From: an uncultured Eubacterium sp.
GTDB lineage: Bacteria; Bacillota; Clostridia; Lachnospirales; Lachnospiraceae
DNA: 64,000 bases
Direction: 5' to 3'
Assembly (NCBI GenBank): GCA_934316925.1
Contig: CAKREC010000007.1
Coordinates: forward strand, 1-64,000
Positions 33,120-42,208 of this stretch are shown one piece after another. The notes beneath the pieces are model-generated. The model had not been told where the DNA came from, ran no database searches, and saw only the letters and a list, made by a program, of their open reading frames with translations. Every line of letters begins with the position of its first letter. Within the stretch, counting starts at the first letter, position 1. The position numbers and the translations under genes were made by a program.

Positions 33120-35204
33120 GTGAAATTTCGTATTGAACATGAAATACAAGGCCGTATGAGAATTCATATGGCACAAGATCATATGAGTTACGCGCAGGCA
33201 GACATACTGGCATATTATTTGCAGACTCAGGACATGGTACTTCAAGTCAAAGTGTATGACCGCACGGCAGATGTTTCGATTTCGTATCAGGGAAATCGGG
33301 AAGAACTGTTAAAAAGCATTCAGAGATTTCATTATGAAGAGGTAGAAGTTCCGGAAGGCGTTCTGGAAACTTCCGGACGGGAGATGAACAGCCGGTATCA
33401 GGAAAAGCTGATCGGACAAGTCATTTCGCATTACGCGAAAAAATGGTTCTTGCCGGCACCGTTGCAGTATTGTTATCTCGGATACCGGGCAGTGAAGTAT
33501 ATCTGGCATGGCTTGAAAGTCCTTGCCAAAGGCAAGATCGAGGTCCCTGTTTTAGATGCGACAGCTATCGGCGTTTCTCTGATCCGTGGTGATTTCAAGA
33601 CGATCAGTTCGATCACGTTTTTGCTTGGCATTGGAGAATTGCTTGAGGAATGGACTCGCAAAAAATCGGTCGATGATCTGGCAAGAACGATGTCTCTGAA
33701 TGTCAATAAAGTCTGGTTGGTAGATGAACAGGGTCAGCAGATCCTGGTATCCGCAGACAAGATCTGCGCCGGTGACAACGTGGTTGTTCATATGGGAAGT
33801 GTGATCCCATTTGACGGTGTTGTGTCGGATGGTCAGGGAATGGTCAATCAGGCGTCACTGACCGGAGAGTCGGTTCCGATCCGCAAGACATGGGAAAATG
33901 AGAGTGTTGTTTATGCCGGTACGGTAGTAGAAGAAGGCGAATTGACGATCAAAGTTACTCAGGTTGGCGGATCCAGCCGCTTTGAGAAGATCGTGACGAT
34001 GATCGAAGAGTCGGAAAAACTGAAGTCCGATGTAGAGGGACGTGCGGCGCATCTTGCAGACCGCCTCGTTCCTTATAGTCTGGGTGGAACGATCATCACA
34101 TATCTTTTGACACGAAATGTGACCAAGGCATTATCAATTCTCATGGTAGATTTTAGCTGTGCCTTGAAGCTTGCGATGCCAATTTCTGTACTGTCGGCGA
34201 TCCGGGAAGCAGGACAACATCACATTACTGTGAAAGGCGGAAAATATCTGGAAGCAGTTGCAGAAGCTGATACGATTGTTTTTGACAAGACAGGAACATT
34301 GACAAAAGCACAGCCATCCGTTGCAAAAGTGATCCCATTTGAGGATCGGACAGAAGATGATCTGTTACGACTTGCAGCATGTCTGGAGGAACATTTTCCA
34401 CATTCTATGGCGAATGCTGTGGTACAGGCAGCCAAAGAAAAAGGTCTGGAACATGAGGAAATGCACAGCAAAGTGGATTACATTGTAGCACATGGTATTG
34501 CTTCTTCAATCAATGGCAAGCGTGTGATTATTGGCAGTTCCCATTTTGTATTTGAAGATGAAGGGTGCCGGATACCGGAAGGAAAACAGACATTGTTTGA
34601 TGAACTTCCACAGGAGTATTCGCATCTGTATTTAGCGATTGATGACGTTTTGTCCTGTGTCATTTGCATTGAGGATCCGTTGCGGAAGGAAGCCAAAATG
34701 GTGATCCATGAGTTGAAACAGCAGGGATTCAAAAATATTGTTATGATGACCGGTGACAGTGAGAGGACAGCGGCGGCGATTGCCAGAGAAGTCGGTGTAG
34801 ATCAGTATTACGCAGAGGTATTGCCGGAAGACAAAGCTCGTTTTGTATCGGAAGAGCAGGCAAAGGGACATAAAGTGATCATGATCGGCGATGGCGTCAA
34901 TGATACACTGGCACTGTCTACCGCAGATGTTGGCATTGCGATCAGTGAAGGTGCCGGAATTGCCAGAGAGATTGCGGATATTACGATAAGTTGTGATGAT
35001 CTGTACCAGCTTGTTGTGTTACGGATGCTCAGCAAACGTCTGATGAAGCGGATCCGAAAGAATTTCCGGACGATTGTTGGATTTAATGGTCTGTTGATCG
35101 GATTGGGGGTAGGTGGCGTATTGCAGCCTACAACATCAGCCCTGTTACACAACGGTTCTACTCTTGCAATTGGCATGAGTTGTATGACCAATTTATTGGA
35201 TTGA
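33120..35204 (+). CDS. P1B-type heavy-metal translocating ATPase with SCAL membrane motif
   Basis: ATP-driven metal exporter of 694 residues. After a metallochaperone-like N-terminus lacking CxxC come fewer N-terminal helices than in classical P1B pumps. The actuator motif is LTGESVPI, the transmembrane metal motif region reads DFSCALKLAMPISVLSA near residue 346, and the phosphorylation site is FDKTGTLT near 390. The H-P of the P1B ATP site is in EEHFPHSMANAVV, and the hinge is MIGDGVNDTLALSTADVGIA. The usual CPC/SPC metal-site triplet is replaced by S-C-A, as in a distinct Firmicute subgroup (CtpC-like). The metal cannot be predicted. Start GTG 33120 with AGAAGGTG upstream. Confidence 0.9.
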   Translation: MKFRIEHEIQGRMRIHMAQDHMSYAQADILAYYLQTQDMVLQVKVYDRTADVSISYQGNREELLKSIQRFHYEEVEVPEGVLETSGREMNSRYQEKLIGQVISHYAKKWFLPAPLQYCYLGYRAVKYIWHGLKVLAKGKIEVPVLDATAIGVSLIRGDFKTISSITFLLGIGELLEEWTRKKSVDDLARTMSLNVNKVWLVDEQGQQILVSADKICAGDNVVVHMGSVIPFDGVVSDGQGMVNQASLTGESVPIRKTWENESVVYAGTVVEEGELTIKVTQVGGSSRFEKIVTMIEESEKLKSDVEGRAAHLADRLVPYSLGGTIITYLLTRNVTKALSILMVDFSCALKLAMPISVLSAIREAGQHHITVKGGKYLEAVAEADTIVFDKTGTLTKAQPSVAKVIPFEDRTEDDLLRLAACLEEHFPHSMANAVVQAAKEKGLEHEEMHSKVDYIVAHGIASSINGKRVIIGSSHFVFEDEGCRIPEGKQTLFDELPQEYSHLYLAIDDVLSCVICIEDPLRKEAKMVIHELKQQGFKNIVMMTGDSERTAAAIAREVGVDQYYAEVLPEDKARFVSEEQAKGHKVIMIGDGVNDTLALSTADVGIAISEGAGIAREIADITISCDDLYQLVVLRMLSKRLMKRIRKNFRTIVGFNGLLIGLGVGGVLQPTTSALLHNGSTLAIGMSCMTNLLD

Positions 35205-35227
35205 TGAAAAAGAAGAGATATTGAATG

Positions 35228-35263
35228 AAACCCGGAAGGGAGTAGTTGCCTTTTCGGGTTTTG
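35228..35263 (+). terminator. Terminator after the metal ATPase gene
   Basis: AAACCCGGAAGG (35228-35239) pairs with CCTTTTCGGGTTT (35249-35261); only a short T-run follows. Confidence 0.72.
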
Positions 35264-35286
35264 TGGTATTTTAGAAAGGTGTTTAG

Positions 35287-36948
35287 ATGAAATCCATTCG
35301 TAGTAAAATTGCAGTGCTGCTATTTTGCAGTATTGTGATTACGGCAACAGTCAGTTTTGTGATCAGTTATATTAATATTGATCGTAGTATCCGGGAGGAT
35401 TCGGAGAGTATTATGACGCACGCCAGCAATGAAGAGGCACTGCGGATCGATTCTCTGCTCGATTCTTTTGAAGAGTCGGTTCGCTCGGTGTATCAGTATC
35501 TGGAGACCAATGAAGATGACGTGAACAGCATTTTTAACCAGAAAAATCTGAACACACAGGAAAATGAAAATATTCAAAAATTAATATTAGCCAGTACCAG
35601 ACACACAACGGGAGCAGTGGCATCGTATATTGGCTATAATCCAAAACTGATATCGGAAACAGCTGGCATTTATCTGCGGAAACGCAATGGGCAGAATGAT
35701 CTGGAGAGTGCAACTCCAATGAAACTCTCCCAATTTGACAAAGATGATTTTGAACATGTTGGCTGGTACTATGTACCGATAGAAAGTGGAAAAGCAACTT
35801 GGATGCAACCCAGGTACAAGGAAGATATTGACTGTTATGTAATATCTTATGTGATCCCTGTTTTCAAGGATGGTATCCCAATCTGTGTGATCGGCATGGA
35901 TCTGGACATGCAGGTATTGCAGGAAATGATCGACAAGATCTCGCTTTATGAAACCGGAAACGGAGCGTTATATCTGCAGGATGGAAACATGGTATATGAC
36001 GGACAGCTTGGCAGTAAGTGGGATGAAAAGGCGTCTGTGAGCGACGACGAAAGAGAAATTTCCCGTTGTGTTACGAATGAAAAACTGGCAGGGAGCGTCA
36101 CGCGTTATACGATACAGGGAACGAAAAAGAGTCTGATCTACCGGAATCTGGACAATGATATGGCACTGGTTCTGACGGTGACCAATCGTGAGATTGAGGC
36201 CCCGAAGACGCAGCTTTTGATAAAATCGCTGGAATGGATGATCCTGATCTGTGTGGTTCTCATTTTGTTCTCAATCTTATGGGGACGAGGATTGCTAAAG
36301 CCACTGCGGGAGCTGGCAGAGGCGGCAAATCAGGTGGAACGTGGTGACTGGAACGTGCGGATTCCACTGCGGGGAAACGATGAGATCCGTACCCTTGCGA
36401 ATAGTTTCAATCAAATGTTGCTGGTACTCCGGGATCAGATGGAATATATCAATCGCATGGCATATACCGATGCACTCACCAACACGTTGAACCGGGCAGG
36501 CCAAAAAAAAGTCCAGGATACAATGGATCTGGAGATACAGCAGGGAAATGGCAATTTTTCTGTAATTGCAATGGATCTGAATGATCTGAAAAAAGTCAAC
36601 GATAAGTATGGTCATGAAGAAGGAAACCGCTTGATCAAAAATTCGGCATGGATCATGCGAAAGACCTTTGGAGATGCGAATGTCTTCCGAGTGGGAGGCG
36701 ACGAGTTTATGGTTATTTTGCCGGGCGTGAGTGAAAACGAATGCCGGAACTATGTAAAACAATTTCATGAAAATCTTCAAAAGTACAATGAAAAGAGAAT
36801 CCATGATTATCGTGTGATCCGCATCGCAGTAGGTATGGCTGTCTACGAAAAGAATGTGGATGAGAATTTTCAGAGTGTAGAAAATCGAGCTGACAGCAGA
36901 ATGTATGAAGATAAAAAAAGACAAAAAGGGTCTGCGCCTATCCGCTAA
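35287..36948 (+). CDS. Membrane diguanylate cyclase (dCache-HAMP-GGDEF)
   Basis: Makes the second messenger cyclic di-GMP in response to an extracellular cue. Helix 1 (about 8-28), an extracytoplasmic double-Cache domain of about 270 residues (VGWYYVPIESGKATWMQPRY is a typical dCache strand pair), helix 2 (about 310-332). A HAMP linker follows (LLKPLRELAEAANQVERGDW), then the GGDEF domain (385-553). The active-site loop FRVGGDEFMVILPG near 475 is intact, with MDLNDLKKVNDKYGHEEGN as the N-terminal metal/GTP motif. No RxxD product-inhibition site is seen upstream of GGDEF. The 3' end of the gene is inside its own terminator (stop codon in the loop). Confidence 0.91.
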   Translation: MKSIRSKIAVLLFCSIVITATVSFVISYINIDRSIREDSESIMTHASNEEALRIDSLLDSFEESVRSVYQYLETNEDDVNSIFNQKNLNTQENENIQKLILASTRHTTGAVASYIGYNPKLISETAGIYLRKRNGQNDLESATPMKLSQFDKDDFEHVGWYYVPIESGKATWMQPRYKEDIDCYVISYVIPVFKDGIPICVIGMDLDMQVLQEMIDKISLYETGNGALYLQDGNMVYDGQLGSKWDEKASVSDDEREISRCVTNEKLAGSVTRYTIQGTKKSLIYRNLDNDMALVLTVTNREIEAPKTQLLIKSLEWMILICVVLILFSILWGRGLLKPLRELAEAANQVERGDWNVRIPLRGNDEIRTLANSFNQMLLVLRDQMEYINRMAYTDALTNTLNRAGQKKVQDTMDLEIQQGNGNFSVIAMDLNDLKKVNDKYGHEEGNRLIKNSAWIMRKTFGDANVFRVGGDEFMVILPGVSENECRNYVKQFHENLQKYNEKRIHDYRVIRIAVGMAVYEKNVDENFQSVENRADSRMYEDKKRQKGSAPIR

Positions 36949-36969
36949 GATAGGACGCAGACTTTTTTT
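36930..36969 (+). terminator. Terminator overlapping the end of the diguanylate cyclase gene
   Basis: GTCTGCG+CCTATC (36930-36942) pairs with GATAGG+CGCAGAC (36949-36962) with one bulged A; seven T follow. The TAA stop (36946-36948) is in the loop. Confidence 0.9.
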
Positions 36970-36984
36970 GCCTTGGCAATAAAA

Positions 36985-37135
36985 ACAAACCACCAGCTAT
37001 GCAGGTGTGTTCCCAAACAGCTTTAGCTTCAAGTAAAAAACCTCCATGTTATAATGAATATAAGGTTCGCCAACCAAATCATTACAACAAGGAGGTGTCC
37101 AAAGGGACAATAATAGTTTATCACACACAAAATGG
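36985..37135 (+). mobile_element. Left-end relic of an IS200/IS605-family element
   Basis: CACC..GGTG (36991-37007) forms a short subterminal hairpin (CACCAGCTATGCAGGTG) like the transposase-binding hairpins of IS200-type ends. A tnpA-type leader with GGAGGTG (37091-37097) follows. After it, in frame, GACAATAATAGT... reads DNNSLSHTKW, the N-terminus of IS200 TnpA (M-D-N-x-S-L-S-H-T-K-W). The initiator ATG is changed to AGG (37104-37106), and after Trp the sequence departs from TnpA. The rest of the element is missing. It marks the left boundary of the AT-rich island. Confidence 0.75.
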
Positions 37136-37305
37136 ACATGCAGAAGTACAAGTATGGAAACAGACATTTAGAAAATTATTATGAATTATATAATAAAGTA
37201 ACAGAGTATTATATGATGTGGTATGGCGGATGAAGAGAAATGTTTTCATTTAAGCCAGAAGATTATTGTGAGTCACTAAGTCTTGTATATAATCGTGATA
37301 GATGA
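37132..37305 (+). pseudogene. Short interrupted ORF of unknown origin
   Basis: ATG 37132 opens 33 codons (MDMQKYKYGNRHLENYYELY...) up to TGA 37231-37233. The same frame then continues for 23 more codons (REMFSFKPEDYCESLSLVYN...) to TGA 37303-37305. Tyr-rich, AT-rich, without a ribosome binding site. It starts exactly where the IS200 relic breaks off, so it is most likely a fragment of another gene fused to the IS end, with one in-frame stop. I do not recognise the family. 37306-37428 is very AT-rich non-coding DNA where I see no convincing promoter. Confidence 0.4.
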
Positions 37306-37428
37306 TATTGTTGTAATGTAATAAAATAAAAGTGTTTGTGTACTGTGTATATAGTGAGCAAATTAAAGCGTTTACGATTTTAGATGAGATAGTTTTTTAA
37401 TATATGAAACGAAGGGAGATTAGGTGGA

Positions 37429-39018
37429 ATGCAAGATAAATTTACTATTTGTGTTAAAAAAGAATCAAAAAAAATCTGCTTTAATAACATATTTGTGAGT
37501 TTTTTTCCAATCATTATTTTAGGAGTATATTCTCAAATAATTTCAAATCTTGTAAGAGATGTTACCATTTCAAAGTTTGATAATATGGAGGCAAATATTA
37601 AATGGTTGATATTAATTCTAATATTGGGATTTGGTTTGGTATTGCTTTGGGAGTATTATACACAGATTAGAATAGAGAAAGTTAAACAAAATTTGAGACT
37701 AAATTTTTATAAGTGTATGGGAATGCAAAGATTATGTGTACTAAGTCAATTTAAATATGGACAGGAAAAAGAACGCATTAGTGATGATTTTGAAAGAATA
37801 ACAGAATTTCATATGTGGGGAATACCTAATCTAATTGCATCGATTTTTACGGTTGTTTTTTACACTGTTTTGTTAATGAATGGTAATGGCATTGTATGCA
37901 TAACATTAACAGTACTTGCATTTGTTCAGTGCATTGCACCTATAATTATAAATAAATTTCTTAAAGTCAATTATACAAAAATGAGGCAGATAGAAGAAGA
38001 ATTGACAGATTATGTTGTGTTTAGTTATACCGGATATGAAACAATAAAGATCTTCAATCTTAAAAAATGGTATATACAAAATCTTAAAAAAATTCATAAA
38101 CGATATGCTAAGGCTGGAGTTAATTCAGAAGTGGCAGCGACCGCTGAAAACATTATGGATAATTTTTTGGAAAATATGTTGAACTATGGTTGTTATGCTA
38201 TTATTGGGGTATATGCTTTGAAAGGACTAATAGATATTCATTTGGCAACACAGGCAATTGTTCTGTCATCTTCATTGTTTGCTGCATATAAAAAGATTTT
38301 TGATACAATTCCACAATACGGTATATATAAAGTTGCAGAGAAAAGAATTGAAGAGTGGTTTAAGAATTCAGAAATAAAATTGGAAAATCCGAATTGCCAA
38401 GATGATCAATTTCGTATCAATAGTTTATTAGTTAAAGACAAAGAGGGAGCAGCTGTTTTAGAAATAGAAGATATCAAATGGGATATGAGAAAAAAATATA
38501 TCTTATTTGGAGAAAATGGTAGTGGGAAAAGTACATTGTTAAATTTGATGGTCAAGGAAAAAGAATATGAAGAAGGAGTAATTAATTATGGTTCCATTGA
38601 ACTAAAAAATATATCAGACGATTACTTATCGAATAAGGTGTTTTATTTGCCGCAGCAAGACGCAGAATTAAATATAACGCCGGTTGAATTATATCAATAC
38701 ACATCCTGTGAAAATGCATTTCAAATTGCAATAGAGTTTGGGATTACAGAAAAGATGTTGAAAGAGGAGAAAATAAATGATTTATCATTAGGAAATAAAC
38801 GTAAGGTTTATCTGGCATTGGCTTTGTCTCAAAATAATAAATATTTATTTTTAGATGAGCCTACTAATCATTTGGATACATATGGAATTACTATATTTAA
38901 GAAAAAAATCAAGGAGTTTCAAGGAGGGGCTTTTATTGTTTCACATGAAAGAGGGTTATGTGAAGTGATTAATTGTCAATATGAAATAAGGAATGGTATA
39001 ATCAGATGCAAAAACTAA
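37429..39018 (+). CDS. ABC exporter half-transporter with degenerate signature
   Basis: 529 residues: about six N-terminal membrane helices (residues 20-300) fused to a C-terminal NBD. Walker A is GENGSGKST near 363, Walker B YLFLDEPTNHLD near 485 and the switch is IVSHE. The ABC signature reads LSLGNKRKVYLALA instead of LSGGQ, and the Q-loop reads LPQQDAE. It overlaps the next gene by 13 bases, and the two are equal in length, so they most likely form a heterodimeric exporter with one weakened ATP site. Base composition is far more AT-rich than the surrounding genes, and an IS200 relic lies upstream, indicating acquisition. AGGTGG precedes ATG 37429. The substrate is unknown; a peptide is a reasonable guess. 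Confidence 0.84.
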   Translation: MQDKFTICVKKESKKICFNNIFVSFFPIIILGVYSQIISNLVRDVTISKFDNMEANIKWLILILILGFGLVLLWEYYTQIRIEKVKQNLRLNFYKCMGMQRLCVLSQFKYGQEKERISDDFERITEFHMWGIPNLIASIFTVVFYTVLLMNGNGIVCITLTVLAFVQCIAPIIINKFLKVNYTKMRQIEEELTDYVVFSYTGYETIKIFNLKKWYIQNLKKIHKRYAKAGVNSEVAATAENIMDNFLENMLNYGCYAIIGVYALKGLIDIHLATQAIVLSSSLFAAYKKIFDTIPQYGIYKVAEKRIEEWFKNSEIKLENPNCQDDQFRINSLLVKDKEGAAVLEIEDIKWDMRKKYILFGENGSGKSTLLNLMVKEKEYEEGVINYGSIELKNISDDYLSNKVFYLPQQDAELNITPVELYQYTSCENAFQIAIEFGITEKMLKEEKINDLSLGNKRKVYLALALSQNNKYLFLDEPTNHLDTYGITIFKKKIKEFQGGAFIVSHERGLCEVINCQYEIRNGIIRCKN

Positions 39019-40595
39019 AGAAAACAGTATATAATGATTGTGCAAAGTCAATGTGGAAAGCATTAGTGATGAATGTAATAAGTGAATGCTGCGAGATTTT
39101 AGTAGTAGTATTAATAGCAGGATACCTAGGAAAGTATGCGTACACAATCATTAGTGGTGAGGCAATACATGATAATAGTATACTAATAAAAGTAATTTTT
39201 AGTTTATTATTTATGATCTTTGTGGTTCCAATAATAGACTTTATTAAAAACCTGGTGATGCTAAATGGCGCACTCTGTCATGATCGTTGCTTATATAGAC
39301 ATTATTTACAAATGGAATATAGTAAAGTTAGGGAGATTGAGCCAGGAGAGATACAGTATCGTTTGGAAAATGATCCTATAGATTTAAGGTTTTATTGGAT
39401 TGAAATTATAACAAAATATGTAGTTGTTGCTGTTGCAATATGTTTTTTAGGTTTTCAATCGATTAATATTAGTGGGATTTACACAATTATTGTAATTGGC
39501 ATATCTGTTTTTCGTTTTATTGTTCCTACTTTATTACAGAAATATGAAAAAAAGTATGATAAACAAATGAGAGAATATGAATCAACTACAAAAGTGCTGG
39601 AAAACGAATATTTGTCCGAGTTATCATTTATTAAGCGAAACAAATTAGTTAAAGTGTACATGGATTTTTTTGAAAAAAATTTCTTCTCTTATTTTAAAGC
39701 ATCTAAACAAAAACAAATATTTTGTAATGTTTTGAATATTAATATGAACGTATTTATGCAAAGGTTGTCATATGTAATGATTTTGATAATCGGATGCATG
39801 TTTGTTAAAAATAATGTAATTAATATTGGAGAGGTAATTTCAATGCTTGGTTATTCAAGCATATATGATAGAATCTGTTTTGACATTGGATTTATTATTA
39901 GAAAGATACCAATCTTAATTAACAGTTGCGAACGTATTGCCATATTTTATGAAAATGAGGAAATACAAAACGGGCAAGATCTTCTACCGACACAAATTAT
40001 ACGTTTTTGTGATGTGTCGTTTGCGTATGGTGACAATTTGATTTTGGACAAATTTAATGGCAAAATACTGATAAATAAGAAGAATGTGATTGTTGGAGAA
40101 AATGGAAGCGGAAAGACAACACTGTTGAAATTATTATGTGGTCTTGAAAAAGACTATCAAGGAAGAATTTTATGTGATGATAATTCATTATCTAACATCA
40201 ATATTAGTTATTGGAGAGAAAATATTGGTGTGGCATTTCAAAAACCTACAGTTTTTCAGGGCAGTATTAAAGACAATATTTCGTCGTTTTGTGAAGACAT
40301 AAACGATCAAGCAATTGAAGAAATTATTTATTCTCTAGGTCTTGAAAAAATAAAAAATAGAGTTCTTACTAATGATGAAAAAGATATTTCTGGTGGAGAA
40401 TTGCAAAAGATTTCAATTGCAAGAGCATTACTGCGTAAACCATATTTTTTAATTTTAGACGAGCCTAACAATCATCTGGATAATGAAGCTGTACAGTGGT
40501 TGTATAACTTTATAAAAGACTATAAAGGAACATTAATTTATATTGCGCATTCAGAGAATTTTATTGATTTGGCAGATAATATAGTAAAAGTTTGA
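39006..40595 (+). CDS. ABC exporter half-transporter, partner subunit
   Basis: 529 residues with an N-terminal six-helix exporter domain and a C-terminal NBD with canonical motifs. These are Walker A GENGSGKTTLLKLL near 372, Q-loop AFQKPTVFQGSIKDNIS, signature DISGGELQKISIARALLRKP, and Walker B FLILDEPNNHLDN (PNNHLD in place of PTSALD). This is the catalytically competent half; the partner upstream carries the degraded signature. It starts inside the partner gene, so translation is coupled. AT-rich codons (AAA, ATT, TTA) are used throughout, unlike neighbours outside the island. No peptidase C39 domain is present, so a leader peptide, if any, would be cut elsewhere. Confidence 0.85.
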   Translation: MQKLKKTVYNDCAKSMWKALVMNVISECCEILVVVLIAGYLGKYAYTIISGEAIHDNSILIKVIFSLLFMIFVVPIIDFIKNLVMLNGALCHDRCLYRHYLQMEYSKVREIEPGEIQYRLENDPIDLRFYWIEIITKYVVVAVAICFLGFQSINISGIYTIIVIGISVFRFIVPTLLQKYEKKYDKQMREYESTTKVLENEYLSELSFIKRNKLVKVYMDFFEKNFFSYFKASKQKQIFCNVLNINMNVFMQRLSYVMILIIGCMFVKNNVINIGEVISMLGYSSIYDRICFDIGFIIRKIPILINSCERIAIFYENEEIQNGQDLLPTQIIRFCDVSFAYGDNLILDKFNGKILINKKNVIVGENGSGKTTLLKLLCGLEKDYQGRILCDDNSLSNINISYWRENIGVAFQKPTVFQGSIKDNISSFCEDINDQAIEEIIYSLGLEKIKNRVLTNDEKDISGGELQKISIARALLRKPYFLILDEPNNHLDNEAVQWLYNFIKDYKGTLIYIAHSENFIDLADNIVKV

Positions 40596-40631
40596 TTTAT
40601 TGATTTGAAGAGAGAAAAGGAGTGGGGATTC

Positions 40632-40706
40632 GTGTTGAATGTTCCAATTATATATAATAATATGCAGACTTGGGACGGAGGTGTTGACAGATCTGCCAGT
40701 GCATAG
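40632..40706 (+). CDS. Candidate tiny peptide gene after the ABC exporter pair
   Basis: GTG 40632 lies nine bases after AAGGAG (40617-40622) and opens 24 codons ending in ...NNMQTWDGGVDRSASA before TAG. An overlapping ATG at 40639 in another frame would give 35 codons to 40746 but has poor spacing to the same ribosome binding site. Neither resembles a peptide family I know. The argument for it is only the good ribosome binding site and the position between an exporter pair and its terminator. Could be a leftover without function. Confidence 0.25.
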   Translation: MLNVPIIYNNMQTWDGGVDRSASA

Positions 40707-40786
40707 TATTCCTTATGTGCCAATGAAAAAAATAAAAGGATTATAATGATTGGGTAATGCCTTAATCCAAATATCCCATTAGCGGG

Positions 40787-40818
40787 TAGGCAGTCCGAAA
40801 GAGGACTGCCTATTTTTT
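40787..40818 (+). terminator. Terminator closing the ABC island
   Basis: TAGGCAGTCC (40787-40796) pairs perfectly with GGACTGCCTA (40803-40812) around GAAAGA, then six T. Confidence 0.93.
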
Positions 40819-40819
40819 A

Positions 40820-42175
40820 TTACAAGTGGATAATATTTAAGGAATTCAAGATCGAACTGATCAGGATCAACACCAATAAGATCGGCGAGATATATTTTAC
40901 CAATACGGTGTAAAATTTTTCGTTTTTAAAGTGATCCGTAGAAGTCTTGATCTCGTCGATAATGGTCTTTGGCTTGATGATAAAACCAACAAACAGGCAG
41001 GTCAGTAAGGCTACAATTGGCATAAGAATACTGTTGGAAATAAAATCAAACATATCTAAAATGCTCATGCCGTTGAACTTGATCTTGCTCAGAAGACCAA
41101 AGCCCAATGAGGAAGGTAATGCCATCAAGATGGTGTAGACCATGACGCAAAGAGTAACGATCTTGCGCTCTTTATGAAATTTTTCTACAAAGATAGAAAC
41201 AACCGTTTCCATCAGCGAGATAGCAGAAGTCAGGGCAGCAAACAGTACGAGAACGAAAAATGCGGCCCCCAAAACATTTCCACCAACCATGCTGTTGAAA
41301 ACTTTTGGAAGGGTAATGAACATCAGTGTTGGACCGGCAGATAGAGATTCCTGACTGCCACCGGAGAATACAAAGACCGAAGGAACGATCATAAGACCGG
41401 CCAAGACGGCGATCGCAGAATCAAATATTTCAATCTGTCGGACGCTGCTTTCGATATCCGCATCTTTTGGCAGGTAGGATCCAAAGGTGATCATAATACC
41501 CATCGCAAGTGACATCGAGTAAAAGAGCTGTCCCAATGCGGCAAGAAAACCATTGACGCTGAAACGCGAAAAATCAGGGATAAAGTAATATTTCAGTCCC
41601 GCGCCAGAGCCAGGTCGTGTCATGACAAAAACGCTGATCAGGATGGACAGGACGATCAAGAGCGGCATCAGTACTTTGCTGAAATTTTCGATCCCTTTAT
41701 TTACTCCGAGAAGGATAACGATCGTCGTAGCGATCACAAACAGGACAAGCCAGAAGATCGGCGCGGCGGTCTGGCTTGTAAAGCCTGCAAAGTAGTTGTC
41801 CTGTACTGCCTGTGCGCCATTACCGGTAAGATACAGCCATGCAAATTTGATCACCCATCCACCGATCACACAGTAATAAGGCATGATGATGATGGGAACA
41901 ATACTGGTAAGTACGCCAATGAATTTGTATTTTTTGGAAAAAGATTCAAACGCATATAGCGCACTTTTTCCTGTCTTGCGGCCGATGGCGATTTCGGTGG
42001 CAGCCAGAGTAAAACCAAAAGTAACGGCAAGGATCAGGTATACGATCAAAAAGGAGCCGCCTCCGTATTTCGCTGCGAGATAAGGAAATCGCCATAAATT
42101 TCCAAGCCCTACGGCGGAACCGGCAGCAGCAAGAATAAATCCGAGTTTACTGGAAAAACTGTTTCGTTGTTTCAT
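40820..42175 (-). CDS. Sodium-dependent transporter, NSS/SNF family
   Basis: Sodium-coupled amino-acid-type importer with the LeuT fold. The N-terminal signature FILAAAGSAVGLGNLWRFPY (sodium- and substrate-binding unwound helix 1) and KYGGGSFL are unmistakable for the neurotransmitter:sodium symporter family. 451 residues with 11 helices is typical of prokaryotic members. I place the start at ATG 42173-42175, six bases after GGAG; the longer upstream frame runs through a terminator and is unlikely. Bacterial homologues take up tryptophan, tyrosine, leucine or similar; the substrate here is not evident. It lies downstream of the lipoprotein gene but is separated from it by a strong hairpin. 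Confidence 0.9.
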   Translation of the reverse strand: MKQRNSFSSKLGFILAAAGSAVGLGNLWRFPYLAAKYGGGSFLIVYLILAVTFGFTLAATEIAIGRKTGKSALYAFESFSKKYKFIGVLTSIVPIIIMPYYCVIGGWVIKFAWLYLTGNGAQAVQDNYFAGFTSQTAAPIFWLVLFVIATTIVILLGVNKGIENFSKVLMPLLIVLSILISVFVMTRPGSGAGLKYYFIPDFSRFSVNGFLAALGQLFYSMSLAMGIMITFGSYLPKDADIESSVRQIEIFDSAIAVLAGLMIVPSVFVFSGGSQESLSAGPTLMFITLPKVFNSMVGGNVLGAAFFVLVLFAALTSAISLMETVVSIFVEKFHKERKIVTLCVMVYTILMALPSSLGFGLLSKIKFNGMSILDMFDFISNSILMPIVALLTCLFVGFIIKPKTIIDEIKTSTDHFKNEKFYTVLVKYISPILLVLILISSILNSLNIIHL

Positions 42176-42208
42176 GTCTTTCTCCATTCTATTATTTTTC
42201 TGAAAATA

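Noticed and set aside
37132..37233. Peptide-precursor gene for the ABC exporter pair
   Set aside because: No ribosome binding site, and the frame continues in the same register after the stop. It begins exactly at the break of the IS200 relic, so a gene fragment is more likely.
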